From contig JAGTTD010000001.1 of assembly GCA_018398585.1 (NCBI GenBank), positions 35,355,938-35,419,937 on the forward strand: a DNA stretch of 64,000 nt, written 5' to 3'. The translations under genes and the position numbers were made by a program. Source of the stretch: Simmondsia chinensis. Lineage: Eukaryota; Streptophyta; Magnoliopsida; Caryophyllales; Simmondsiaceae. The notes under the pieces were generated by a model. That model had not been told where the DNA came from. It saw only the letters and a list, made by a program, of their open reading frames with translations, and ran no database searches. Positions 10,620 through 21,610 of this stretch are shown here, piece after piece; the stretch's first letter is position 1, and every line of letters begins with the position of its first letter.

Positions 10620-12000
10620 TGAGGAAACATCAAAAGGGCAGAATTCTGACTTTAGCCGCCTCGCAGAGGTGGAGGGGGAAAAGAGAAAGGTGGTTAAGCT
10701 AGGGTGCTGCCTACCCTCAAACTTGAAGCATGAAGTAACGATGTTGCAAAGGCAGTTTTGTGACTTGTTCGCATACAATGCTCAACAGATGCCCTGTATT
10801 AGTCAAGACATGATGGTGCACCGATTCAATGTGCTTCCTAATGTAGTTCTCGTTAAGCAAAAGAGAAGAAGCTTCTGTGTGGAAAGGAATGAGGCAATCA
10901 AGGTAGAAATTCTCAAGCTGCTTAAGGCTGGGTTTACACAAGAGGTAAAATACCTCGAAAGGCTATCCAATGTGGTTCTTGTAAAAAAAAGCCAAATGGG
11001 ACTTGGAGGATGTGTTTGGACTTCACGGACTTAAATAAAAACTACCCAAAGGATTCCTTTCCCTACTAAAAATCAATCAGCTGATGGACTCGACAGCGGG
11101 CAACGAATTATTCAATTTCATAGACGCTTTCTTCAGGTATCATCAAATTAAAATGGACCCCTGTGATGAAGAGAAAACCTCATTTGTGACGAACAAAGAT
11201 ACACATTGTTATAGAGTAATTCCATTCAGTTTGAAAAATGAGGAGGCCACATATCAGTGATTGGTCAATAAGGTGTTCGCTCGACAGATTGTCCTAATAT
11301 GGAGGTATATGCTAATGACATGATTGTCACGTTATCTCCAATTTAGAAGAAACCTTTCAGACTTTTAGGCAGTATTGGGTGAAATTAAATCCTAATAAGT
11401 GCTCTTTCGGGATACCGGAGGGCAAGTTCCTGGATTCATCATTAGTGCCTGAGGAATTGAGGCTAACCCGATGAAAGTAAGCACCATATTGGAAATGGGA
11501 ATTCCTAAAATGATCAATGAGGTGCAGCGCCTTATCATGCGTTTGGTGGCACTTAACAGATTCATCAGTCTAACTGCGGAAAAAGCATTGCCCTTTTTCC
11601 AAGCATTGCAAAAGAAGAGGGATTGTTTATAGGATGAGGAGTGTGACCGGGCTTTCGTGTAGGTAAAAGAGCATCTAGCACGTCTCCCCTATATGGAAAA
11701 GCCAGTTCCAGAGGATATGCTTGCCCTGTGCGTAGCAGCCTCAGACAAAATTGTTAGCACTATGCTGGTTGCAAACTATCTTCAAGAGTAGGTTCCAATA
11801 TATTTTGTTATTCAAGTTCTAAACGATGCAAAGCTAAGGTACCCACTCATTGAAAAATTGGTATTTTCCATTGTCATGGCCTCAAGGAAACTCCGACCAT
11901 AATTCCGAGTGCACACTTTGAACATATTAACTGACTAGCCAGTGAAAAAATTGTTATCTAGATTAGAGTGTTCAGGACGAAGGCTAGCCTGGGAAGTATA
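10620..12000 (+). pseudogene. Reverse transcriptase and RNase H of the Tat-type element
   Basis: Recognisable pieces in order: DLFAYNAQQMPCIS (linker), FNFIDAFFRYHQIKM (RT), YRVIPFSLKNEEATYQ (normally MPFGLKNAGATYQ), and VYANDMIV near 11310 in place of YVDDM, so one catalytic Asp is lost. VQRLIMRLVALNRFIS (connection) and an RNase H remnant follow at 11690-11990. Many stops and frameshifts. Enzymatically dead. Confidence 0.8.
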
Positions 12001-12189
12001 ATTGTTTGAGTATGACCCCCACTACCTGCCTAGGACGGTCATCAAGGTGCAAGCATTAGTTGACATCATTGTCGAATGCACTTTTGAAGCACAGGGCCAT
12101 GACAAGGTGGAAATGGGAAGAGTGGGGCAAGGTCTCGATTCCACAGAATCGCAAGGAGATCCTTCCAGGGTTAGTTCATTAGGTGGAGC

Positions 12190-12600
12190 CACCCAAACGT
12201 GGAGAATATTCATGGATGGTTCTTTGTGTTCAGAGGGGTCAGGAGCGGGTATTTACCTTCAAGACCTAATGGGGGCTACATATTACTACTCCTTACGTTT
12301 TTAGTTCCTGTAACTAACAACAAGATAGAGTACAAAGCTATATTCCATGGGGTAAGGCCTGCACGAGTAGCAAGAGCTGATGTCATGAAAATCTTTAGCG
12401 ATGATCATATTGAGCCAAATAAATGGAAAATATGAGGCTCAAAATTCGAGCATGCTCAGGTATTTACATGCCTTTCAAAAACTTGTAATCAAGCTAATGA
12501 AGGTAAGCGTGCAATACATCGAACAGGATGAGAATCGCATGGCTGACAAGCTAAGCAAGCTGTCCAGCTCATGTTAGACTCTTAGCATGGGAATTGGAGT
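12190..12600 (+). pseudogene. Second, archaeal-type RNase H of the Tat-type element
   Basis: TWRIFMDGSLCSEGSGAGI around 12198-12265 is the start of an archaeal-type RNase H (catalytic D in MDGS). The end is visible as EQDENRMADKLSKLSSS near 12520. This extra domain between RNase H and integrase is the hallmark of the Tat/Ogre group. Frame broken near 12300. Confidence 0.75.
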
Positions 12601-12699
12601 GGTGTTACAGCAGGTCTATCAAAGCATGTTCAAAGAACGCACCATTCTGATGGTATTAGCTTTGCTGAAAGTTCTTGTGGGAGGAAGAGGATAACATGT

Positions 12700-13800
12700 T
12701 ACTTAAGTCAAGGAGTGCTGTTGGAAGATCCTCATAAAGAAAAAATGATTAGACATCAAGCAGCTTGGTTGGTAATTTTAGACAATCAAATGTACAAAAG
12801 ATCATTTTCGCACCCCTTATTGAAGTGCGTAGAAAGAAGTGAAGGGTGCGACATTCTGAAGGAAGTTCATAAAGGTGAGTGCGGGGGACATATTGGGGGA
12901 TATGCCTTGGCCAACAAAGTTCTTTGCACAGGATACTTCTTGCCCACCTAGAAAAGTGATGCTAAAAAATTGGTGCGCAATGCATAGCCTGCCAAAGATT
13001 TGCTCCGATACACCATGCTTCTCCTGCATCCTTGTAACCTTTAGTTAGTTCGATACCCTTCGCACAATGGGGAATACATGTATTAGGAGCCTTTCCCATA
13101 ACTTCAGGGCAGAGAAGATTTGTGATAGCCACAATTGATTAATTCAGCAAGTTGGTGGAGGCAAAACCAGTAGCCAGAATAATAGATTAGGCCACACAGA
13201 AATTTTTATAGAAGAATGCAATCGCTCATTTCGATGTTCCTCAGGCTTTTATAGTAGATAAGGGGTCGTAGTTTAGTTCACTACAATTCCAAACCTATTG
13301 TGAAGAGATAGGGATTAACCTACACTTCGCCGCTGTGGCACATCCACAAAGTAATGGTCAAGTTAAGGCCGCTAACAAAGAAATCTTAAAGGTCCTGAAA
13401 AGGTGGCTCGATGATGCCAAAGCAAGGTGGGTGGACGAGTTACTCAGTATCATTTGGTCAATCCGAACAACGATCAAGACAGCTATGGGACAGACCCCTT
13501 TTATGTTAGTCTATGGGGCTGAGGCCGTATTACCTGTCAAAGTATGCAATCCCACATTTCGCTTAAAACATTATCATTTGGAGACCAACAAGGACGTTTA
13601 CTAGATCTAGTAGACAAGGTTCGAGTAAATGCCTTGGTTAGAATAGTCGCTCGGAAGCAAAGGATGTTTGCCTGCTTTAATTGAAATGTTGACCACACAG
13701 CTTCCAAGTAGGAGACTGGTCTTGCAGCACATGGGACCTGGCAGAAAAGGCCTTGGGGCAGGGAAACTTGCTCTAAATTGAGAAGGTTCCAAAAGAGTGA
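12700..13800 (+). pseudogene. Integrase of the Tat-type element (broken)
   Basis: The zinc-binding part contains VHKGECGGHIGGYALANKVLCTGYFLP (12870-12950, H...H), followed by a damaged C-x2-C. The catalytic core is degraded, but HPQSNGQVKAANKEILKVLK (13340-13400) is the third-acidic-residue region (normally GQAEVTN), and AYRTT-like and LVYGAEAVLPV segments follow. Several stops. Confidence 0.8.
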
Positions 13801-14317
13801 CTAAGTGCTAAAAGAGGGGAGCTACATGCTCCAATGGATAGACGGAACAGACCTGTCTCACAATTGGAATGCAGGTAATCTCCGAAGACATTATCCTTAG
13901 GCTACCATAAGAGATAACCACGAAACCCGGCACCTTGGTGTAGATAAGGGGTACAATACTAATAAAACAAAGGCAGTTAGTGCCGTTGTCTTTTATTTTC
14001 ATTTGCGTAGCCCTTTTATTTTCATTTGCGTATCCAACTTTCTGTAGAGTCCCTTAATAAGGTTAGAAGATCATTATAGGTGTTTAATGCTCTTTCATGA
14101 ACTTTCCAGTGGGAAATACCTTGTGTATTCATGAGCTTGCTATAAACATCAAAGAAGATTGCTTATATATCATGTGCGACTGGTAGACTTTGTATTCTCA
14201 CACGCTGTTGCGGGACATGAACCCACAGGTTCATCCCAACCTAATAGGCACCCACGAGAACTCGTCTTAAGAAGTTCCAGAGTCTACCGAGCCCTAAGGA
14301 TTTGAAAGTAAAACATT
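13801..14317. other. Tat element, non-coding after integrase
   Basis: End of the polyprotein region and start of the long 3' region. Only short frames; no domain recognised. Confidence 0.4.
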
Positions 14318-14880
14318 TCAGGGCTGTGAGAAGGTTTAACCAACCTATAAGCCTTGACCATGACTTTAAATTACAAGTTTAGTGTCTAGATTTGACCCGC
14401 TTTCATGGGTTGACCACTGTTTCAGGGTTGTGTGTAGATTTGACCAACCTATAAGCCATGACCGTGACTTTAAATTACAAGTTTAGTGTCTAGACTTGAC
14501 CCGCTTTCGCACATTTACCTCCGTTTCTGGGCTGTGTGTAGGTTTGACCAACCTACAAGCCCTAACTGTGACTTTAAATTACAAGTTTAGTGTTTAGATT
14601 TGACCTGCTTTCGTGTGTTGATTGCTGTTTCAGGGTGTGCACTCGGTAAGCAAATTTAACCAACCTATAAACCTTGACCGAGGCTATAAATGACACATTT
14701 AGTGTCCGGATTTGACCAGCTTTTGTGTGTTGACTGCCTTTCCAAGAGGCCAATATAGGATATGGGTTTAACTGACCTATAAGCCTTCACCATGACTCTA
14801 AATTGCAAGTTTAATGTCTGAATTCGACTTGCTTTTGAGTGCTTCTTGAGGAATAAGCTCTGCACATGGGTTTGGCCAGT
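14318..14880 (+). repeat. Tandem repeat, about 105-bp unit, five to six copies
   Basis: Each unit carries a TTTCAGGG(C/T)TGTG start, TTTGACCAACCTATAAGCC, GACTTTAAATTACAAGTTTA and a TTTGACCCGCTTTC end. Unit starts lie at about 14318, 14420, 14524, 14628 and 14740. Later units are more diverged. Confidence 0.8.
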
Positions 14881-14989
14881 CTCAAAAGCACTTGGTTGTC
14901 CTTTTGAATTAAAAATCTTTTGTGAATTCGAATGGCTCGGACCTGCCTGTGCATCTTGACTATTCTTAGATGGTTAGAGTTGTGCGTAA

Positions 14990-15400
14990 TTCACCTTAAT
15001 GAAGGTGCAACATTACAATCCAGTTGTGTCAAGGTGCAACATTATAATTCACTTGTCTCAAGGTGCAATATTATACTCACCTGACTCAAGGTGCAACATT
15101 ATAACCCACCTGTCTCAAGGTGTGACATTATAACTCACGTGTCTCAAGGTGCAATATTATAACTCACCTGTCTCAAGGTGCAATATTATACAGGTGCAAC
15201 ATTATAACTAATATGTCTCAAGGTGCAACATTAAAATTCACCTATCCGAAGATACAACATTAAAATTCACCTATTCGAAGATATAACATTACAATTCACC
15301 TATCCAAAGGTACAACATTACAATTCACCTGTTGAAAGGTGTAAGATTAACCTTCACTTGTTCGGGGCGTAACAATAACATTCACCTATCTGGAACATAA
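14990..15400 (+). repeat. Tandem repeat, about 30-bp unit, ten or more copies
   Basis: Units of the form CTGTCTCAAGGTGCAACATTATAACTCAC are repeated head to tail with no unique spacers and drift gradually toward ATTCGAAGATACAAC at the right end. A minisatellite of the Tat element's 3' region. Confidence 0.85.
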
Positions 15401-15680
15401 CACCGAGCGTTCACCTAATTAAAATGTGAGTAACAAGAAAAATAATTGGGGGAAAGCCCTTACAAAAGCTATAAACATAATTGACATATGACGAAAACCA
15501 TGCACTTGTGAGAAATGCTACGCGAAACAACGTAAACATTAATAAAAACCAACTTGCACAGTAGAGACATATACATAAAGCATAGAGGAAAATCAAGAAA
15601 TGCACATCATTACACCAGGCTAGGCTGATCAAACCAAACAGCCAACAAAAGTGCCTTAAGAAGACAAAAACAAGCGATAT

Positions 15681-17734
15681 TCACACTTGAGACCTTGCAT
15701 TTCCATTCAAGCTGGGGAAGTCCGCTTTGCTTGTCAGCATATTAACAATCTCTTTAGTAATGTGGGCCATAAAATCCTCTAAAACCGCTAGTGTGAAGGA
15801 AAAGTCATCCTTCTTATGTTTCCCTAATAAACGGTCAAAGCCCCACTCAAGTCCTGACCAATAGTTTGCATTGTGTGCCATTTGGTACTCGGTGCAAGAT
15901 TTGAAAGCAACTACGTACGGGTTCTTCTTGGGCATGAGACAATTCGGCAGTTAAACGAGCAATTTGTTCTCCGTTATCTCCCTATCCATCAAATCACCCT
16001 TTAAGTTGCCCACTTGTCTTTGAAGTTCGGTACCACGTGATTAGGCTTGCCCAAATCCTTGACGTCCTAAATAAGGGCTGAATCTTTAAAAAAATGAAGT
16101 TCCTCTTGTAGGATGGTTAGATTACTAGTAGTCTCTTCGCCTGGTATCCCCAAAGAATATAAGGAGGCAAAGGCGAACACATACTGCAAAAATATGAAAG
16201 CAGAGTCATATTGAACCAAGAATAACAGGAAATGTCAAACGCAAAGAGAATATAGTCAGCTACATGTACCTTAGAAACCTAGGGAACATCCCTCCGAGGT
16301 GCCAGAAGTTTAAGTAGAAGAACCTCGAAGATGCAATGTAAGGCTTCAAGGCTAGGGATAGATGATGGTGTAACCAACACTCGAGGGGTATCTATAGGTT
16401 CAGTCGTCGGTATAAGGGTGACTACCAGCTCCTCCCTAAACGGTGCCGTTGGGACAAGTAAAGATAAGATAGGAGTAGGAGAATCTTGAGCCGCTAGGGT
16501 CAGGAAGGAAGAAGTGGAAGGTGTGCCAAAACAGTTGTGACCCTGCCTTACCTCCAAACCTCCAGGAAAGGAGGAACTGCCTCGTTGAGGAGGGGGAGCT
16601 CAGAAAGGGGATTGATACGCCCCCCTAGACTGATAGTGACGGAGCCCGGGTTGTGCGTCCTCCAAAGATCGACGACAAGAGGAGTCGGTAGGTGAAGCTT
16701 GGCAGGCCACCATTGGAGAAGATTGGCCAGCACCAATCTGACTAGGGTGAGAACTGCTTGTGGTAGGGTCTGACACGAAGTAGTTAACGATATCGGTGTT
16801 GGCTAGCTCTTCAGTTGAAAATCAAAAAGTAATGAAATATTCAATACAAAAAGGGGCAAGTAAAAAAAGGGAAAAAAAATACGCAAAAAAGCCTCTTTAA
16901 TGACAGAGATAGAAGGATACCTAAAATAGGTTTTGTACTAAGGCCCACCTTAACCAGTATCACTTCCTGCCTAAGGTGGGCCTAGGTAGCCAAGAATCGA
17001 GATTCGCTCATATCCTTATCAAAGTAGCGGGCAATCGCCCAATCTGCTTCCGTAAAATCTTCAGTGCGTGGTTTACGAGGTCGAGCTAAGTCCCTCCAAA
17101 CTATGGGGTATTCAGGAAGAGTGGAAGGATGAACCCGTACAAAATTATGCAACCAGTCCTTAACATTTGAGGGATTGTCCCACATAAAGGCCAAACCGCT
17201 CCAACTCTCAAAAACCACATTGCGTTTATTTTGCTTAAGTTTAAACATATAATCGAAAATGGGGTCGGTTAACTCAAAGTCGTTCATGAAACATGCCAAC
17301 ATAAGCCCATAAGTAGTCCCAAAGCTATTAGGGGTTACTTGCTTGGGGCGCAAGGAATAGCGCAACATAATATGAGACACAAATGGGAGAATGGGAAACC
17401 GAAGACCAGCATTAAGAGCCTCTATAGAAATCGCAAAGCAATCATGTCGAGGCGAAAGCAGTGGAGAGTCATTTTCAATAGGAACCCATATGATGTGATT
17501 GGTTGGAAAATAATACTTCTCTCGAAGAGTGAGGACTCCTGCTTCCCTGTGATATTTATAAACAAATCTTTTGGAAGGCCTAGTACTTGCAACAGTGGGA
17601 AAGTAGGCCTCTAAGTTATTGGCGTTAAAAATAGAGGTGTCAGACTGAAAGTGAGGGGTGATGTCCGAAGGAGCACTGCTCTCCTCCTAAACCCGTTGCA
17701 TCAAACTTCTCGTTCGTCCCCTACCACGCACCAT
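15681..17734 (-). pseudogene. Antisense ORF of the Tat element (putative plant transposon-protein family)
   Basis: The frame starts at ATG 17734 (MVRGRGRTRSLMQRV), meets one TAG at 17687-17689, and is then open to a stop at 16982. Characteristic pieces are EALNAGLRFPILPFV, RYSLRPKQVTPNSF and FKLKQNKRNVVFESW, which resemble the N-terminal domain annotated as 'putative gypsy type transposon' (Pfam Transposase_28). A Pro/Ser/Thr-rich part (16736-16279) and a C-terminal part (15935-15681) follow in broken frames. Antisense ORFs of this kind are known in the 3' regions of some plant Tat elements; their role is unknown. The family assignment is from memory of motif style. Confidence 0.6.
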
Positions 17735-18714
17735 TTTATCTACAATAAACCTTTTTTGAATAAGTACAACATCAGAGGTTATGGCAAAGAATACATACAT
17801 GTACGAAACTGTGTAGTGCTAGAGACGAATATAGGAATGATCGACTAAGAAGAAAGTAGTGGTGCGAAATAGGAACATTCTGGTTAAGGGGCAACAAAAA
17901 GTCGTCCAATTTTTCAATTAACTTTGGGTTTTCCAAAGGACGTTGGAAACATGAGTTATTGCTAGAACCCAAGGTTTCCAAATTCGTCCTGTCTAACCTC
18001 TCTTTCAAACGTCTCTTTCTCTAAAAAAGGGATTGCTAAAAACACTCAGACCCTGAGAGGAAGAGAATTGCTAAGTGGCATGAAAGAAAAATAACTTAAT
18101 TTCCACATAAACATCTATCAAAATAGCTATTTTTAACTTTCAAATTCACTACCCAAACCAGGCAAATTAAAAGTTCATAACTGGAAACTCACACTATAAT
18201 CATCTCACTTGAAATACACAGGCATGTTTGTAAGCTAAAACCACAGGGAGCCAAATTCTCAATGGTTTCAAGACCTATGCATCCTACCCAAGCCCTAGCT
18301 TTAGTGAGATCTACAAATTAAAAAATTGAGTTAACCACATCGCTAAAAATCCCATTCATCGCGCACCAATTATATCTTCGATTTTGCAGATCCAACAAAC
18401 CCTAGAAATTTGAAAAAGGGCAAAAGAGAAGATGAATAAATTCCTTGAAAGATGGATGTACCCAAGATTTTGGGAGTTGAAAGCAAAGCAAGCAACAACG
18501 AAAGGGGACAGAGATGAGAGGAAAAAGAATGCGCGCAAAAACGGGTTAGATGGAGGATTGGAAAGCTGAGGGTCCCGGCACAACTCAAAAAACAAAGCTC
18601 AAGTCAAAAGTCAAAGAAGGCCATTGTATATATATGAAAAATGGTTGGAATAGAGTTCAAATTAAATTGAGAAAGTTCCAGTGAAAATCAAAACGATAGC
18701 AGAAATGGACGCAC
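17735..18714. other. Tat element 3' region, non-coding
   Basis: Upstream of the antisense ORF. Short minus-strand frames at 18356-18595 overlap each other in different phases and have no recognisable domain. It may hold the promoter of the antisense ORF; none is identified. Confidence 0.35.
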
Positions 18715-19030
18715 TATAAAATAGGTGAACAGAAATAGGCACCCCACAAAATATGCGAGCATAAATAGGCGCCCTATGAAATTCGGGAGCGGAAATGGGC
18801 GCTCCACAAAATAGGCGAACAGAAATGGCGCCCCACGAAATAGGCGAGCAGAGATGGGCGCACCATGAAATAGGCGAGCAGAGATAGGCGCCGCATGAAA
18901 TAAGCGAGTAGAGATGGGCACACCATAAAATAGGTGAGCAGAAATTGATGCCCAATGAAATAGGCGAGCACAAATGGGCGCACCATAAAATAGGCAAGCA
19001 GAAATAAGTGCACCACAAAAAAGGCTAGCA
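18715..19030 (+). repeat. Minisatellite, about 36-bp unit, eight to nine copies
   Basis: Unit of the form AAATAGGCGAGCAGAAATGGGCG plus CACCATG. The ATGGGCGCC phrase is shared with the LTRs of the same element (e.g. 21181-21215), so the array may derive from LTR sequence. Confidence 0.85.
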
Positions 19031-19164
19031 AAAAGGGACAATTAGGTGAGCTAGAAGTAGACGAGCTCAAAACATGTGAACCAGTAAGGATGAGCCAATT
19101 TAAGCGACCATGCAAAACGAACGTAATAAGGAAACACAACCAGCGCACCCAAGCTCCAGTCGAA

Positions 19165-19335
19165 CGGGGGGCTAAGCTGCGCAAATTATAAATTCCAAAA
19201 AGATCATTAAAGAACCGGGGGCTGAGCTACACAAATTTTAATTTCAAAAAAATCGTTACAAAACAGGGGGCTGAGCTATGCAAATCTTAAATTCAGAAAG
19301 ATAGTTATAGAATAAGGGGCTAAACTACCCAAATC
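19165..19335 (+). repeat. Tandem repeat, about 60-bp unit, roughly three to four copies
   Basis: Phrase GGGGGCTGAGCTA(C/T)(A/G)CAAAT followed by TTAAATTC(A)AAAAAGAT repeats at about 19168, 19215, 19265 and 19315. Confidence 0.7.
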
Positions 19336-19774
19336 TTGAACGTAAATAAATCCTTGTAGGTAAGAATTTTCAACACATAATCTTAAATTCAAAATAGTTC
19401 TTACAGCTGTTATTCATGAAAGGAATTACAATATACTCCCTTAGATCTTAAACGAAAGCTTCAAATCATAATTGAACAAAGAACACCATTACACTCCCTT
19501 AGGTTTCAAATGAAGGGCGCATCCAATGTTAGGAATTTCAGGCAGGCAGTTAAATTAAGGACTACTAAGTTTCAACAAGAAAAGGGAATTATTATAGACT
19601 ATGACATTTAAATTTACAAGCTAGAAACACTAGCCAAAAAAGGCTTCTTGAAATATGTTACTTGACCAAAAAGAAAAATTACTACGAATGCACATCGATC
19701 AAAAATAAAAGACATAATACTAAAAAAAAGCCAAAAACATATATACAACCCTATATCAAAAAGTTACCTTAACT
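19336..19774. other. Tat element 3' region, non-coding
   Basis: AT-rich, with weak repeats of TTACA(C/A)TCCCTTAG(A/G)T. No gene seen. Confidence 0.4.
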
Positions 19775-19779
19775 TTGAT

Positions 19780-20978
19780 TCTCGAACGTGCTAGGGCAGA
19801 TGATCGTAGAGCAATCCTTGAGAAACTACGGAAGAGCCGAAAGTACGGAGAGAGCCCCAATAGGCCCGAAGTCATGCCCATTTGCCATAACCATGCGGGC
19901 ATATTTCTTGAAGTCTTCGGTGTTCAAGACCCAAGAAATGATAAGAGTAAACCTTGAACTCAAAAGAAAAGATTAGGTGATGGTCAGTAATCATATATCC
20001 AATAACCCCGATACTTTGTCATCCCTCGGGATGCCATATGGTAAAACGTATGTTGCAAAATAAAACCCAGGAACCAATGTCTCGCTTATCTTCCAATATC
20101 CACAAAGTAAGGGCCAGACCATGAAGAGCGGCTAAACACAAAAGACCTTTGAGGCAATAAACACCTAGAGATTAGCAACGAACAGCCACATTTCGAACAT
20201 GAGATGGCAACAACACCAAGTAGTTAGAATCCTCTGCTATATCCCAGGCCACTAAGTAAGGATAAAAATAAGTATAGTCAAGGGAAAATACTTCACTAAG
20301 CTTAGAATGCAAGTACAACATGTCGCCATAGAGCATTGATCTTGTGAAGTCTATCGAGCTACCACTCGTACATATAAGAGTCTTATATCTCCATGCACCG
20401 CGATCAAAGTAATACACGAAATACCAATCCATCTGAAGCCATTGATCGTCTCTAAAAGCTACATCCATGTTGAAGACAAAAAGGAATATGTGGTAGTTGA
20501 ACGAGTACAACAAGGCGTCGTCAACACAAGCAAAAACTATCTTCAAGGAAGAACCCAAAAATCGAAATTCATTAGGAAGAAAAATAGGCAGAAAGGTCTG
20601 AGTAGCCGAATTACACACCTCTAAACCCAAAGATCTGAAATAAGGAGTGACTCGACATAGAATCAAACCATTGCTCACGCTCACTATTTCCTTCTCATCC
20701 AAAAGAAACCCCAAAGGTTCTACAGGCACATGACTGGAAGGGTAGGGACCAGTTAATGCAAATGACCCAACATAACGTCCATGCGGAGGCCAATGCCCAT
20801 TCTGTACTAAAATACTGTGTGTAGGCTGTTTAAAATAGTTTAAAGCCTGCTCTTTTATAAAATCCTCTGGAAAGAAGAGTCTCAGGAGATACTAAGAAAC
20901 AATGTGAAATCGACACAAAATTTTAGCAGAAAGCCAAGAGAATACAACCAAAAGAAGACCTTAGGGAAGAACTTCCAT
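19780..20978 (-). pseudogene. F-box protein pseudogene carried antisense inside the Tat element
   Basis: From ATG 20978 the minus strand reads MEVLP, a stop, GLLLVVFSWLSAKILCRF and HIVS, then a stop. This is the shape of an F-box (LP..LL..I.SWLPAK.LCRF..VSK), the Skp1-binding motif of SCF ubiquitin ligases. Directly after it LRLFFPEDF and then 20729-20172 read as an F-box-associated domain: NGLILCRVTP, LGLEVCNSATQTFLPIFLP, then a WDIAEDSNYLVLL segment. A frameshift follows at about 20172; LLCLAALHG and LTLWILEDKR continue the domain to about 19780. Two stops in the F-box, one frameshift and more stops near the 3' end make it inactive. No intron is obvious. It ends 113 bp from the element's G18 tract. 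Confidence 0.72.
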
Positions 20979-21090
20979 TGAAGTGCAAATTAGTGTAGAG
21001 TGTAAAGCAAGTGGTAGAAACAACATAACATGGTGAATATTTATTTATAGGAATACACATTTTAAGTAAATAAGCTTTACTCAAAAAGTT

Positions 21091-21108
21091 GGGGGGGGGG
21101 GGGGGGGG
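21091..21108 (+). other. G18 tract in the polypurine-tract position
   Basis: Eighteen consecutive G between AAAAAGTT and TGTATTATG, immediately before the 3' LTR, where the polypurine tract that primes plus-strand synthesis belongs. Confidence 0.7.
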
Positions 21109-21610
21109 TGTATTATGTCTATACTTGCACCCGTCAAAACATGGGCGAGCATAACTGGGCGGCCTAGGAAGGGCGCCAAAAAATGGGCGTCCCTGGTGCC
21201 CGAGAATGGGCGCCTCAAGACGGGCACCCCAGATTTGGCACCCCAATCAGGGCACCCGTAGGATAGGTGCCTTAGAACAAGCAATCTAGAAAGGGCGCAC
21301 CGGGATAAACGCCCTAATGGGGCACCCTAAAATGGGAGTTCCAAAGCCGGCATCCCAAAAAATATATATTATCACCGAAGTTATACATGTGTTACTCACC
21401 CTCTAAAGACTCTCTACTTATATAAGACCTAAGCCTCATAAACCAAAAGGTGGAAGGAAGGGGAAGAGAGGGGACTCTTCAAAGAAGTCTATCTTAGAAA
21501 GAAATCATGAGCACAAGCAAGGTAAACCTAGCGGATAAGGGGATCATTGTGGCCTTTCATCTAAAGCTTGAGTTAAGTTTAACATACCCCACACATCAAC
21601 AGATTTATCA
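21109..21610 (+). repeat. 3' LTR of the Tat-type element
   Basis: Begins TGTATTATGTCTATACTTGC and ends ACATCAACA (21601) or TTATCA (21610). It aligns with 8216-8652 but has extra GGGCGCC/GGGCACC phrases at 21175-21245. No 5-bp direct repeat matches between the flanks of the two LTRs. Confidence 0.8.

Larger units (their letters stand above)
8216..21610 (+). mobile_element. Large Tat-type Ty3/gypsy retrotransposon, decayed, with an expanded 3' region
   Basis: The LTRs (8216-8643/8652 and 21109-21601/21610) share long stretches, e.g. ACTTGCACCCGTCAAAACAT, the TATA region and the ACTCTTCAAAGAAGTCTATC block. Between them lie a primer site, gag, protease, RT, RNase H, a second archaeal-type RNase H and integrase in the Tat lineage order. 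About 7.3 kb of non-pol sequence follows before an 18-G purine tract. All proteins contain stops or frameshifts. No clear target duplication remains. It interrupts the right LTR of the LARD-like element. Confidence 0.85.

Noticed and set aside
14990..15400. CRISPR-like array
   Set aside because: Units of about 30 bp are directly adjacent without unique spacers and drift in sequence. It is a minisatellite within a plant retrotransposon.
18662..19184. Cys/Ala-rich minus-strand ORFs of 117-136 aa
   Set aside because: All three frames are open because the 36-bp minisatellite unit is a multiple of three without stops. Translation of a tandem repeat, not a gene.
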